From contig NZ_JARVSD010000019.1 in the NCBI RefSeq assembly GCF_030209445.1, positions 62,001-126,000 on the forward strand: DNA of 64,000 nucleotides, read 5' to 3'. Below are positions 25,015 to 34,955 of this stretch, piece after piece. Within the stretch, counting starts at the first letter, position 1. Every line of letters starts with the position of its first letter. The notes under the pieces are model-generated. The model searched no databases. It saw only the letters and a list, made by a program, of their open reading frames with translations, and had not been told where the DNA came from. Origin of the DNA: Promicromonospora sp. MEB111. Its GTDB lineage: Bacteria; Actinomycetota; Actinomycetes; Actinomycetales; Cellulomonadaceae. A program made the position numbers and the translations under genes.

Positions 25015-26109
25015 TCAGCGGATCTTCGGGTCCTTGCCGCCCTCGATGAACGGGCTGGGCAGGGCGTCCGACCCGTCGGTCGCGGACGTCGGCCCGCCGG
25101 GCACGTGGTCGCCGCCCTTGCCGTCGCTGGTCCTGCCCGGCAGCCTCGTGCTGCCCGAGGAGGCCGCCACCGCGGCCGTGCCGTTCGCCGGCGGCCGGAC
25201 GGCGCCCGCGGGCTCGCCGCCGCCCGGGCGGGTGCCGCCCGCGCCGTCGTGCGCCGCGCTGCCGGAACCCACGCCGGCCTGCCCCGCACCGGCCTGCCCC
25301 GCACCGCGGGCGAGCGGGTTCCCGGCCGCCCCGCGGTCCGGAGCGACGCCGTCCGAGACGACGCCGTCCGAGACGACACCGCTCGTCGCGACGCCGTCGG
25401 AGGCCACGCCCGAAGCCCCGGGAACCGGGCCCGCCAGGTCGCGCAGCACCGGGACCTCGATGCGCTGCGTCGGCGGGTTGCTGCGGCGGCCGATCCGCGG
25501 CATGAGCGCGGGTGGTGCGGCGGGCGCCGGCTCGACAGGCGGTGCCGCCTGCGGGCGGAAGTCGGGGTCGGCCTGGGCGGCGGCCTCGGCGTCGGCGGCG
25601 TCCGGGTGGAAGAGCGTCGCGATGATGAGGCGGTACCGCGAGTCGGGGCGCGGGATCCAGGTGACGCGGTCGAGCGCCTGGTCCTGGCCCGCGGTCTCGA
25701 AGATGAAGGTGCCGAAGCCGAGCACCTGGCCGAGCGGGGTGCGCTCGTACCCGAGGTCGGTCACCTTCTCGGCCGGCATCATCGCCACCCGGTGCACCAG
25801 GAGCCCGGTGAGCAGGATCAGCCGGCGGTCGGTCATCACGAACCACTCGGCCCGCCAGTCCAGCCACTTGTAGAGCAGCCGCAGACCGAGCACCAGGAAC
25901 GGCAGCCACACCCAGGCGAGGCTGTCGCGGACGTCCGGGTCCACCGCGACGAGGATCGCCAGCCCCAGGACGAACGCTCCGGTCGTCGTGAGGATCGGCT
26001 CCCAGAGCCTGGCCCAGTGCCGTCGGGTGGCGACGATCACCTTCTCGTCCGCGAGGATGTACCGCTGCAGGGCGCGATGACGGATCACGAAGTCCGCTGC
26101 TGCGCTCAT
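25015..26109 (-). CDS. Membrane protein with bacterial PH domain and long low-complexity tail
   Basis: 364 residues. Two membrane helices (about 35-80) lead into a bacterial PH-like (bPH2/YdbS, DUF304) domain with YKWLDWRAEWFVMTDRRLILLTGLL and DLGYERTPLGQVLGFGTFIFETAGQDQ. From about residue 190 to the end the chain is Pro/Ala/Gly-rich and disordered, including pentapeptide repeats of the SDGVV type. ATG 26109 has GGGGAGA about 7 nt upstream. Function unknown; neighbours are the small membrane protein gene and the tRNA cluster. Confidence 0.85.
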   Translation of the reverse strand: MSAAADFVIRHRALQRYILADEKVIVATRRHWARLWEPILTTTGAFVLGLAILVAVDPDVRDSLAWVWLPFLVLGLRLLYKWLDWRAEWFVMTDRRLILLTGLLVHRVAMMPAEKVTDLGYERTPLGQVLGFGTFIFETAGQDQALDRVTWIPRPDSRYRLIIATLFHPDAADAEAAAQADPDFRPQAAPPVEPAPAAPPALMPRIGRRSNPPTQRIEVPVLRDLAGPVPGASGVASDGVATSGVVSDGVVSDGVAPDRGAAGNPLARGAGQAGAGQAGVGSGSAAHDGAGGTRPGGGEPAGAVRPPANGTAAVAASSGSTRLPGRTSDGKGGDHVPGGPTSATDGSDALPSPFIEGGKDPKIR

Positions 26110-26235
26110 GCGGGTCTCCCCGGGTGCGTTCGGAATGGTCCTCTTGCCGTGGGCACGCCCGCCGGCGGACCCACGGGACGGGCCGGCGGCGGGTCTGCCC
26201 GAGGAACCCCGAGCCCCGCCGCCGACCCTACGTCG

Positions 26236-26418
26236 TCACCGGCCGATGGACCCGGTGAAGAGCTCCTCGAAGAAGGTGCCGATGTTCGCGATGGCACCCC
26301 AGATGACGTCCCAGAGGGCGAGCACGACGTCGGCGGATCGCTCGGGGTCGTTGATGACCGAGTAGAGCAGGAAGATCACCACGACCCAGATGATGATGAG
26401 TCTCACCTTTGGCGGCAT
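26236..26418 (-). CDS. Small single-pass membrane protein
   Basis: 60 residues: MPPKVRLIIIWVVVIFLLYS forms a basic N-terminus and one membrane helix, followed by an amphipathic C-terminal half (ADVVLALWDVIWGAIANIG). Start ATG 26418 is supported by GGAGGA 7 nt upstream. No known domain. Located upstream of the PH-domain gene on the same strand, so possibly co-transcribed. Confidence 0.75.
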   Translation of the reverse strand: MPPKVRLIIIWVVVIFLLYSVINDPERSADVVLALWDVIWGAIANIGTFFEELFTGSIGR

Positions 26419-26621
26419 CAGATTCCTCCGACGTTGGTGCGCGCGCACCGGGTGTGCGCACGTCGCGGACGAGACTACTGACACCACCCGGACCTGGGGA
26501 ATCACCGCGCCCGGCGTGGCGGCCCAACGCTCACGGACCGCTCACCGGCCGCACACGTCGCGCTCACCGGCCGCGGCCGGTGAGGCTCGGCGGGCGCCGT
26601 CCGTCGGACGGCGCCCGCGCG

Positions 26622-27341
26622 TCACTCGCCAGACCGGTGCAGCACCTCGGTGAGCTTGTTCGCGGCGGCGACGACGGCGGCCGAGTGCAGCCGGCCGGGC
26701 TGCCGCGAGAGCCGCTCCACGGGCCCGGACACGCTGACGGCCGCCACGACTCGGCCCGAGGGGCCGCGCACCGGCGCCGAGACCGAGGCCACACCGAGCT
26801 CACGTTCTGAGACCGACTGTGCCCAGCCCCGGCGTCGGACACCGGAGAGGATCGTGGCCGTGAACGTGGCGTCGCGCAGGCCGCGGTGGAGGCGGTCCGG
26901 CTCCTCCCAGGCGAGCAGGACGTGCGCCGCGGAACCCGCGCTCATGCTGAGCGTGGCGCCCACGGGGATGGAGTCGCGCAGGCCGACCGGGCGCTCGGCG
27001 GCGGCGACGCACACGCGGTGGTCGCCCTGCCGGCGGTAGAGCTGCGCGCTCTCGCCCGTGTGGTCGCGCAGCGCTATGAGCACCGGGTTCGCTGCCGCCA
27101 GCAGGCGGTCCTCACCGGCGGCCGTGGCCAGCTCGTTGAGGCGCGGGCCCAGTACGAACCGCCCCTGCATGTCCCGTGCCACGAGGCGGTGATGCTCCAG
27201 AGCCACCGCCAGGCGGTGCGCCGTCGGGCGAGCCAGGCCGGTGGAGGAGACGAGCTGCGCCAGGGTGGCCGGGCCGGCCTCGAGTGCCCCGAGGACGGAC
27301 GCCGCCTTGTCCAAGACGCCGACTCCGCTAGTATCGTCCAT
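26622..27341 (-). CDS. ndgR: IclR-family regulator of leucine biosynthesis
   Basis: 239 residues. N-terminal winged helix-turn-helix ([40 protein letters not shown]) and an IclR effector domain (from about residue 85). Position, divergent from leuCD, is the hallmark of NdgR (Streptomyces)/LtbR (Corynebacterium), which controls branched-chain amino-acid genes. ATG 27341 lies 6 nt after CAATAT, giving a leaderless-type start; its -35 is the palindromic TTGCAA at 27373-27378. Confidence 0.93.
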   Translation of the reverse strand: MDDTSGVGVLDKAASVLGALEAGPATLAQLVSSTGLARPTAHRLAVALEHHRLVARDMQGRFVLGPRLNELATAAGEDRLLAAANPVLIALRDHTGESAQLYRRQGDHRVCVAAAERPVGLRDSIPVGATLSMSAGSAAHVLLAWEEPDRLHRGLRDATFTATILSGVRRRGWAQSVSERELGVASVSAPVRGPSGRVVAAVSVSGPVERLSRQPGRLHSAAVVAAANKLTEVLHRSGE

Positions 27342-27433
27342 ACCGCGATATTGCCGTCTCGGAACGTGAGATTGCAAGTCGAGGCCCAAAGTTGTTTCTG
27401 ACAGAGGTAGTTTTGACAGGGAGGCGAACCGCA
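27342..27433. promoter_or_regulatory. ndgR-leuC intergenic control region
   Basis: Contains the ndgR -10 (CAATAT, 27353-27348 on the minus strand) and -35 TTGCAA (27373-27378), 18 bp apart, and between them the dyad TCTC-N7-GAGA (27357-27371), a candidate NdgR operator. The leuC Shine-Dalgarno AGGGAGG is at its right end. No leader peptide rich in Leu codons is seen. Confidence 0.6.
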
Positions 27434-28963
27434 ATGGCCGGCACGCTGGCGGAGAAGGTCTGGGAAGCGCACCTCGTGCGTCGAGGCGAGGACGGCTCGC
27501 CTGATCTTCTCTACATCGACCTGCACCTGGTCCACGAGGTCACGAGCCCGCAGGCGTTCGAGGGTCTGCGCCTTGCCGGACGGCAGGTGCGGCGACCCGA
27601 CCTCACGATCGCGACCGAGGACCACAACACCCCCACGCTCGACATCGACCGGCCGATCGCCGACGCGACGAGCCGCACGCAGATCGAGACGCTGCGCGCC
27701 AACGCCAAGGAGTTCGGCGTCCGGCTGCACAGCCTCGGTGACGCGGACCAGGGCATCGTCCACCAGGTGGGACCGCAGCTGGGGCTGACCATGCCCGGCC
27801 TCACCGTCGTGTGCGGCGACTCGCACACGTCCACGCACGGCGCGTTCGGCGCGCTCGCGTTCGGCATCGGCACGTCCGAGGTGGAGCACGTGCTCGCCAC
27901 CCAGACGCTGCCGCTCGCGCCGTTCAAGACCATGGCGATCACGGTCAACGGCGCGCTGCCCGCCGGCGCGACCTCCAAGGACATCATCCTGGCGATCATC
28001 GCCAAGATCGGCACCGGCGGCGGCCAGGGCTACGTGCTCGAGTACCGCGGCGAGGCCATCCGGGCGCTGTCGATGGAAGCCCGCATGACCATCTGCAACA
28101 TGTCGATCGAGGCCGGCGCGCGCGCCGGCATGATCGCGCCGGACGAGACCACGTTCGAGTACCTCAAGGGCCGCCCGCACGCGCCCGAGGGCGAGGACTG
28201 GGACACCGCCGTCGAGTACTGGAAGACCCTGCGGTCCGACGACGACGCGGAGTTCGACGCCGAGGTGGTGCTCGAGGCGGCCGACCTGGAGCCGTTCGTC
28301 ACCTGGGGCACCAACCCGGGTCAGGGCCTGCCGCTGTCGGCGTCCGTGCCCGTCCCGGCGGACATCGCCGACGAGGACGAGCGCCTCGCGGCCGAGCGGG
28401 CCCTGGAGTACATGGGCCTCCAGGCCGGCACGCCGCTGCGCGACGTGAGCGTCGACACGGTGTTCATCGGCTCCTGCACCAACGGCCGCATCGAGGACCT
28501 CCGGTCCGTCGCGAAGGTCGTCAAGGGCCGGAGCAAGGCCGAGTCCGTCCGGGTCCTGGTGGTCCCGTCGTCGGCCCGCGTGCGCCTGCAGGCCGAGGCC
28601 GAGGGCCTCGACGTGATCTTCAAGGAGTTCGGCGCCGAGTGGCGCAACGCCGGGTGCTCCATGTGTCTCGGCATGAACCCGGACCAGCTCGCGCCGGGGG
28701 AGCGGTCGGCCTCGACGTCGAACCGCAACTTCGAGGGGCGGCAGGGCAAGGGCGGGCGCACCCACCTGGTGTCGCCGCTGGTGGCCGCCGCGACGGCGAT
28801 CCGGGGCACGCTCTCCAGCGTGGGCGACCTGGACCTGCCGTACGACATCGACATCACCACGTTCGACGGCACGCCGCTCGACGGCGTGGGCGTCTCCCCG
28901 CTGGGTGAGTCCGTCGTCGTCGACCTGCCCGTTCCCGTAGCGATCCAGCCCGCGCTGCGCTGA
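27434..28963 (+). CDS. leuC: 3-isopropylmalate dehydratase large subunit
   Basis: 509 residues, aconitase-family subunit that with LeuD isomerises 2- to 3-isopropylmalate in leucine biosynthesis. The [4Fe-4S] ligands are the Cys in GSCTNGR and the two in [27 protein letters not shown] and the C-terminal [10 protein letters not shown] are diagnostic. It is slightly longer than typical, with an acidic stretch around [12 protein letters not shown]. Start ATG 27434 has AGGGAGG about 9 nt upstream; an AGGTAGTTTTGACA stretch precedes it. leuD starts 14 nt after the stop. Confidence 0.98.
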   Translation: MAGTLAEKVWEAHLVRRGEDGSPDLLYIDLHLVHEVTSPQAFEGLRLAGRQVRRPDLTIATEDHNTPTLDIDRPIADATSRTQIETLRANAKEFGVRLHSLGDADQGIVHQVGPQLGLTMPGLTVVCGDSHTSTHGAFGALAFGIGTSEVEHVLATQTLPLAPFKTMAITVNGALPAGATSKDIILAIIAKIGTGGGQGYVLEYRGEAIRALSMEARMTICNMSIEAGARAGMIAPDETTFEYLKGRPHAPEGEDWDTAVEYWKTLRSDDDAEFDAEVVLEAADLEPFVTWGTNPGQGLPLSASVPVPADIADEDERLAAERALEYMGLQAGTPLRDVSVDTVFIGSCTNGRIEDLRSVAKVVKGRSKAESVRVLVVPSSARVRLQAEAEGLDVIFKEFGAEWRNAGCSMCLGMNPDQLAPGERSASTSNRNFEGRQGKGGRTHLVSPLVAAATAIRGTLSSVGDLDLPYDIDITTFDGTPLDGVGVSPLGESVVVDLPVPVAIQPALR

Positions 28964-28977
28964 GAGGACCACTGACC

Positions 28978-29613
28978 ATGGAGAAGTTCACCACGCACAC
29001 CGGCGTCGGCGTCCCGCTGCGGCGCAGCAACGTCGACACCGACCAGATCATCCCGGCCGTGTACCTCAAGCGGGTCACGCGCACCGGGTTCGAGGACGCG
29101 CTGTTCGCGGCGTGGCGCGGCGACCCGTCGTTCGTGCTGAACCAGGAGGCGTACTCCGCGGGGTCCGTGCTCGTGGCCGGCCCGGACTTCGGTACCGGCT
29201 CGTCGCGCGAGCACGCCGTCTGGGCGCTCAAGGACTACGGCTTCCGGGTCGTGCTGTCCTCCCGGTTCGCCGACATCTTCCGCGGGAACTCGGGCAAGCA
29301 GGGCCTGGTCGCGGGCATCGTCTCGCCCGAGGACATCGAGATCCTGTGGAAGATCCTGGAGACCAAGCCGGGCACGGAGGTGACCGTCGACCTGGGGGCC
29401 AAGACCGCCACGGCCGACGACGTCACGGTGCCGTTCCAGATCGACGACTACACGCGGTGGCGGCTCATGGAGGGGCTCGACGACATCGGGCTCACCCTCC
29501 AGGAGGCCGACAAGATCACGGCGTTCGAGGAGACCCGGGCGTCGTGGCGCCCGAAGACGCTGCCGGCCCGGCACCTGCCGTCCGTCGAGATCGAGGCGGC
29601 GCGCCCGGTCTGA
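28978..29613 (+). CDS. leuD: 3-isopropylmalate dehydratase small subunit
   Basis: 211 residues. Swivel domain of isopropylmalate isomerase: [15 protein letters not shown] near the N-terminus and [25 protein letters not shown] as the substrate-recognition loop. Partner of LeuC, same operon, 14-nt gap with AGAGGA upstream. It is followed by a strong bidirectional terminator; in many relatives murA/plsC/gpsA come soon after, but here they are 31 kb away. Confidence 0.98.
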   Translation: MEKFTTHTGVGVPLRRSNVDTDQIIPAVYLKRVTRTGFEDALFAAWRGDPSFVLNQEAYSAGSVLVAGPDFGTGSSREHAVWALKDYGFRVVLSSRFADIFRGNSGKQGLVAGIVSPEDIEILWKILETKPGTEVTVDLGAKTATADDVTVPFQIDDYTRWRLMEGLDDIGLTLQEADKITAFEETRASWRPKTLPARHLPSVEIEAARPV

Positions 29614-29638
29614 GGTCCGGCTTCCGCCCGACGTCTCT

Positions 29639-29690
29639 CGCTCGCGCCCCTGCTGCGGTCAGTCTCCTGACCGCAGCAGGGGCGCGAGCG
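29639..29690. terminator. Bidirectional 24-bp hairpin between leuD and the LLM gene
   Basis: A perfect 24-bp inverted repeat (29639-29662 with 29667-29690) with a TCTC loop lies between two convergent genes, 26 nt after leuD and 39 nt from the LLM stop. No T-tract; the stem is exceptionally stable. Confidence 0.85.
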
Positions 29691-29728
29691 CGTTCGCGAC
29701 GTAGGGCCCGGGTCGACGATGGCGCCCG

Positions 29729-30595
29729 CTACAGGGCCGGCGGACCCTGGCGCACCTTCTCCAGGAGCGACTCCGCCGAGTCCTTCGCCGGGTCCCACCA
29801 GGACTCGATCCACCAGGTCACGCCGGCGTCCGCCATGGCGCGGGCCTGCTCGGCGGCCTGGGCGGGGTCGCTGGACAACTTGCCCTGCAGGATGACGTCG
29901 AACGGGCGATCGGCATCGTCTGGGCTCGCCGGCTCCGGCCGGTTCGCCGTGAGCCACTCGACCAGCCCGGCGATGTCGTCCGTCGTCAGGTCGTCCGCCG
30001 TGCCCCGCAGCTGCGGGACGATCCCGTCCCAGCGCAAGGCCCGCCGCAGGTTCTTGGCGGGCGGGCGCTCGGCGTCCCAGACACCGACCGGCCACACCGG
30101 GATGCGGCCGTTCACCGGGGGCTCGGGAAAGCGGAACGGACCCGTGGTGATCTGCCCGCCGGAGACCTCGAACTCCTCGCCCGACCACGACTTCTCCAGC
30201 CACGCCAGCGTCTCGTCGAGCAGGGCTGCGCGGTCCTTCAGCTCCGTGGCCTGGCCCGGGACGGACGTGAAGCCCCGGTCGTCGGTCACGCCGACGCCGA
30301 CGGGCAGCACCAGGCGTCCGCCCGAGAGCCGGTCCACGGTGAGCGCCCGCTGCGCGAGCTCCCACGGCCGGTGCCGGGGCACGGCGAACACCATCGCGCC
30401 GAGCGTGATCCGTTCGGTCACGACCGCCGCGGCCGCCAGGATGGCGAACGGGTCGTAGACCGGCATGGCCCACTCACCGCCGAGGTTGATGGCGTCCCAG
30501 GTGAAGTAACCGTCCCAGCCGTGCTCCTCGATCTCGCGGGCGAGTGCCACGTGCTGGTCGATGGTGCCGAAGCTGCTGATGAACCCGAACTTCAT
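29729..30595 (-). CDS. LLM-class flavin-dependent oxidoreductase
   Basis: 288 residues, luciferase-like (beta/alpha)8 barrel. MKFGFISSFGTIDQHVALAREIEEHGWDGYFTWD opens the fold; ITLGAMVFAVPRHRPWELAQRALTVDRLSGGRLVLPVG is the diagnostic LLM block. It may use FMN or F420; the window shows only the relic of another F420-type enzyme. ATG 30595 has AGGAGG 5 nt upstream. Convergent with leuD, divergent from rnhA. Substrate unknown. Confidence 0.92.
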   Translation of the reverse strand: MKFGFISSFGTIDQHVALAREIEEHGWDGYFTWDAINLGGEWAMPVYDPFAILAAAAVVTERITLGAMVFAVPRHRPWELAQRALTVDRLSGGRLVLPVGVGVTDDRGFTSVPGQATELKDRAALLDETLAWLEKSWSGEEFEVSGGQITTGPFRFPEPPVNGRIPVWPVGVWDAERPPAKNLRRALRWDGIVPQLRGTADDLTTDDIAGLVEWLTANRPEPASPDDADRPFDVILQGKLSSDPAQAAEQARAMADAGVTWWIESWWDPAKDSAESLLEKVRQGPPAL

Positions 30596-30730
30596 CGGTC
30601 CTCCTGATGCGTCGTCGTACGGGGGCCGACTCACACGCTATGCCGGACCACTGACACTCGGCCCGGTGGTGGCCCGGCGGCGGTGCCGGTCACGGCGTGC
30701 GTCGTCGGCCCGCCGGTTAGGGTGAGCCCC

Positions 30731-31198
30731 GTGACCAGCACGAGCACCAGCACGAGCGCGACGCGGCCGACCGCGGAGATCTGGACCGACGGAGCCTGCA
30801 AGGGCAACCCTGGCCTGGGTGGATGGGGCGCGCTGCTGCGTTCCGGCACGCACGAGAAGGAGCTGTTCGGCGGGGACCCGGTCACCACGAACAACCGCAT
30901 GGAGCTCACCGCCGTCGTCGAGGCGCTCAAGGCGCTCAAGGGCCCCACCGTCGTCACGCTGCACGTCGACTCGACGTACGTGATGAACGGGATGAAGACC
31001 TGGATCCACGGCTGGAAGCGCAACGGCTGGAAGACGGCGAGCAAGCAGCCCGTCAAGAACGTAGACCTCTGGCAGGCGCTCGACGCCGAGGTCGCCAGGC
31101 ACGAGGTGAGCTGGGTCTGGGTCAAGGGCCACGCGGGCGACCCGGGCAACGAGCGCGCCGATGCGCTCGCGAACAAGGGTGTCGACAGCGTGCGCTGA
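30731..31198 (+). CDS. rnhA: Ribonuclease HI
   Basis: 155 residues; cleaves RNA in RNA-DNA hybrids. The DEDD active site is complete: Asp20 (TDGAC), Glu58 (NNRMEL), Asp80 (VDST) and the Asp in [10 protein letters not shown]. It has the basic-protrusion segment [13 protein letters not shown] 30731 follows TAGGGT by 7 nt, which supports this start and removes an upstream tail; an N-terminal Ser/Thr alternation (STSTSTS) remains. The length is normal. Confidence 0.96.
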   Translation: MTSTSTSTSATRPTAEIWTDGACKGNPGLGGWGALLRSGTHEKELFGGDPVTTNNRMELTAVVEALKALKGPTVVTLHVDSTYVMNGMKTWIHGWKRNGWKTASKQPVKNVDLWQALDAEVARHEVSWVWVKGHAGDPGNERADALANKGVDSVR

Positions 31199-31286
31199 CG
31201 CAGGGCAGGGCACGTCGGGCCGCAGGTCCGGCCAACGAGACAGAAGTCACGTCACCACGATTCGCGCGCACCAATACCCTTGAGTC

Positions 31287-32690
<1,404 letters not shown>

Positions 32691-32727
32691 GTCCGGCTGC
32701 CCGGCCTGCCGGGCGCCGAACCTGGCC

Positions 32728-32767
32728 AGAGGCCCGGATCCGCGGGATTCCGCGGGTCCGGGCCTCT
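32728..32767 (+). terminator. Hairpin terminator after lpd
   Basis: 18-position stem AGAGGCCCGGATCCGCGG (32728-32745) with 32750-32767 (one U-G pair), loop GATT, 38 nt after the lpd stop codon. GC-rich, followed by TCG rather than a U-run. Confidence 0.8.
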
Positions 32768-32875
32768 TCGCGTCCTGGGTGTCGTGGACACCAATGGCCC
32801 TGTGATCGGAATCTCGGGCGCCGGATCTACCGGAGTACGCCCCGACGTAGAGGCTCGGAATGTTTGACGGTCGGT

Positions 32876-33511
32876 CTATCGCTCGGCCCAGGCCCGTTCG
32901 AGCACCCCTAGGAATGTGGCTGTGGTTTGCGCGCCGGAGAGGCCGTACTTCCGGTCGACCACGAAGAATGGCACGCCTGTGATGCCCAGCCGGGCCGCCT
33001 CGTCCTCGTCCGCACGCACGTCCTCGGCGTAGGCACCGGCGTCCGTCAGGACGGCGCGGACCTCGGCCTCGTCGAGCCCCGCGCGGATGGCGAGCTCCAC
33101 CTGGTGCTCCGGGTCGTAGATGCTTCGCTCGGCGGAGAAGTTGCCCTCGTAGAACAGAGCGAGCAACTCGTCGCCGACACCACGGTCGGCCGCCAGGCGC
33201 AGCAGCCTGTGCAGGTCGAAGGTGTTGCCGTGATCGCGGAAGTCGACGAGGTAGTCGAGCCCTTCGGCTCGGGCGAGTTGGGCGAGGTCCTCTTCGGCGG
33301 CGCGGGCCTGCTGCGGTGTCATGCCGTACTTCTCCGCGTGCTTCGGCCCGGTCGTCGGGCGCGTCTCGGCCAATCGGCGGTCGAGCTCGAAGGAGCGGTG
33401 GACCACCTCGACGTCGTCGCGGTGGGGGAAGGCGACCAGAGCCTTCTTGAAGCGTGCCTTGCCGATGAAGCACCAGGGGCAGGACACGTCGGACCAGATC
33501 TCGACGCGCAA
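32876..33511 (-). CDS. DsbA-family (FrnE-type) oxidoreductase
   Basis: 211-residue cytosolic thioredoxin-fold protein with helical insert. SCPWC at residues 10-14 is the active disulfide (CPWC), and GITGVPFFVVDRKYGLSGAQ contains the cis-Pro loop and the C-terminal signature of the FrnE/2-hydroxychromene-isomerase group. The start is TTG 33511, supported by AAGGAG about 9 nt upstream and by no in-frame ATG/GTG. Its promoter (-10 TACACT, 33614-33609) is flanked by two 17-bp palindromes identical in type to those at the divergent SnoaL gene, so both are likely repressed by the TetR protein at 34246. Thiol-redox or electrophile stress role is inferred. Confidence 0.9.
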   Translation of the reverse strand: MRVEIWSDVSCPWCFIGKARFKKALVAFPHRDDVEVVHRSFELDRRLAETRPTTGPKHAEKYGMTPQQARAAEEDLAQLARAEGLDYLVDFRDHGNTFDLHRLLRLAADRGVGDELLALFYEGNFSAERSIYDPEHQVELAIRAGLDEAEVRAVLTDAGAYAEDVRADEDEAARLGITGVPFFVVDRKYGLSGAQTTATFLGVLERAWAER

Positions 33512-33581
33512 TGCACTTACTCCTTGGGTTCTGCGGGATGCGCCGACCTCTGCCGGGTCCGACGGGGCGGGCGCTCGTTTA

Positions 33582-33742
33582 CGGACGACAGTCGTCCGCT
33601 TCTGTTGGAGTGTAAGCGGACGACGCTCGTCCGTCTGGTTGTAGTGGGCAGATCATGTGTCGCCTGGCTCACAGCAGCCTCCGGGAATTCGGACGATGGC
33701 CGTCCGGTTAGGCTCGGTACGCAAGCGGACGAGAGTCGTCCG
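33582..33742. promoter_or_regulatory. Four 17-bp operator palindromes in two mirror-image promoters
   Basis: Palindromes CGGACGAnnnTCGTCCG lie at 33582-33598 (8-bp arms), 33617-33633, 33690-33706 (6-bp arms) and 33726-33742. Minus-strand -10 TACACT (33614-33609) sits between the first two; plus-strand TAGGCT (33709-33714) sits between the last two. In both, 2 bp separate the -10 from the upstream palindrome and 10 or 11 bp from the downstream one. This is a classic double-operator arrangement, most simply bound by the TetR protein encoded at 34246. Confidence 0.88.
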
Positions 33743-33791
33743 AATGTCTTGGCGCCCGGTACGGCGCCGGAACACCCGAGGAGACATGGAT

Positions 33792-34253
33792 ATGAGTGAC
33801 CTGGCTGAGCTCACCCGGCGCCTGGACGCGCTGGAGGCGGTCGAGGAGATCAAGAAGCTGAAGGCGCGGTACTTCCGCTTCGTGGACGAGAAGAAGCATG
33901 ACGAGCTCGCGGCGCTGTTCACGCCGGACGCCACGCTGGTGACCGACGGGATCACCTGGGGTTCCCCTCGTGAGTTCGCGGACACCATCCGCGACCTGAC
34001 GGGTGACGCGCCGTCGGTGCACCACGGGCACATGCCGGAGATCGAGATCCTGGGCGAGGACTCGGCGTCCGGTATCTGGGCGATGGAGGACTTGCTGACC
34101 TTCCCCGTCGGGCCCGAGGCCCCTGAGGGGCACAACGGTTACGGGCAGTACCGTGAGACCTATCGCAAGGTCGACGGCCGGTGGCTGATCGACTCGGTGC
34201 TGCTGACTCGCCTGCGGATGGACGCTCTGGAGAACTGGGACCCGGATGCCTGA
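33792..34253 (+). CDS. SnoaL-like / NTF2-fold protein
   Basis: 153 residues. An N-terminal helix (LAELTRRLDALEAVEEIKKLKARYFRFVDEKKHDELAALFTPDATL) then cone-shaped beta sheet, the SnoaL_4 layout, with VHHGHMPEIEILGEDSASGIWAMED and a C-terminal WLIDSVLLTRLRMD. Members act as hydratases, isomerases or small dehydratases; the substrate is unknown. ATG 33792 is preferred to ATG 33786 because GAGGAG (33778-33783) lies 8 nt before it. The gene overlaps the TetR gene by 8 bp and has two operator palindromes at its promoter. Confidence 0.88.
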   Translation: MSDLAELTRRLDALEAVEEIKKLKARYFRFVDEKKHDELAALFTPDATLVTDGITWGSPREFADTIRDLTGDAPSVHHGHMPEIEILGEDSASGIWAMEDLLTFPVGPEAPEGHNGYGQYRETYRKVDGRWLIDSVLLTRLRMDALENWDPDA

Positions 34254-34875
34254 CCTGGATACCACCACGGATGTCCGCGCCGACGCGCGGCGCAACCGGC
34301 GCCAGCTGATCGTCGCGGCCCGGGAAGCTATCGCCTCCCGCGGCCTCGACGTATCGGCGCTGGACATCGCGACCGCCGCGGGAGTGGGGGTGGGCACCCT
34401 CTACCGCCGCTTCGGCACCAAGGACTCGCTTTTGGACGCCGTCGTCGTCGGCCTGTACGACGAGATGCTCGAAAGCGCGCAGGAGTGCCTGCGCATCGAG
34501 GATCCCTGGGAAGGGCTGAGCCGGTTCGTCATGGAGCTGGCCGGCGCCCACCGCGACAGCCGAGGTGTGGCCGAGGTGACCGCCGCGTGCGACACCGTGC
34601 CCACGCCCGAGATCGAGGAGCGGACCACGGCCCTGCAGGACGCCGTCATCCGGCTCACCGACCGGGCGTACGCGGCCGGCGCGCTGCGCGCGGACGTGAC
34701 GTGGCAGGACGTCATGATCAGTTCGCGCGCGGGGTTGGACACCGACCACTGCCTCGGCGTCGACGCGGGACCCGACGGATGGCGCCGCGTCATCACGCTC
34801 CTCCTTGACGGGATGCGCGCCCCCGGACACACGCCCCTGAGCGGCACCGCGCCCCACCTGCACGACAACTCCTAG
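34246..34875 (+). CDS. TetR/AcrR-family repressor of the dsbA/snoaL cluster
   Basis: 209 residues. The N-terminal helix-turn-helix domain reads RRQLIVAAREAIASRGLDVSALDIATAAGVGVGTLYRRFGTKDSLLDAVV; the C-terminal ligand domain is all-helical (about 70-209). Its start overlaps the SnoaL stop by 8 bp, so it is translated with the gene it probably controls. The four palindromes at 33582-33742 have the size and symmetry of TetR operators and flank the -10 boxes, which makes this the prime candidate. Ligand unknown. Confidence 0.93.
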   Translation: MPDLDTTTDVRADARRNRRQLIVAAREAIASRGLDVSALDIATAAGVGVGTLYRRFGTKDSLLDAVVVGLYDEMLESAQECLRIEDPWEGLSRFVMELAGAHRDSRGVAEVTAACDTVPTPEIEERTTALQDAVIRLTDRAYAAGALRADVTWQDVMISSRAGLDTDHCLGVDAGPDGWRRVITLLLDGMRAPGHTPLSGTAPHLHDNS

Positions 34876-34955
34876 CACCAGGCCGACCAGGCCACGGCAC
34901 GTACGAGGTCGTGGCTGGTTCCCGTGCGCCCAGAACTGAGTGAGGAAGAACCGGC

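Noticed and set aside
25300-25400. Repeat array in the PH-domain gene as a possible CRISPR or VNTR element
   Set aside because: Units are 15 bp, in frame and coding for a low-complexity tail, without spacers.
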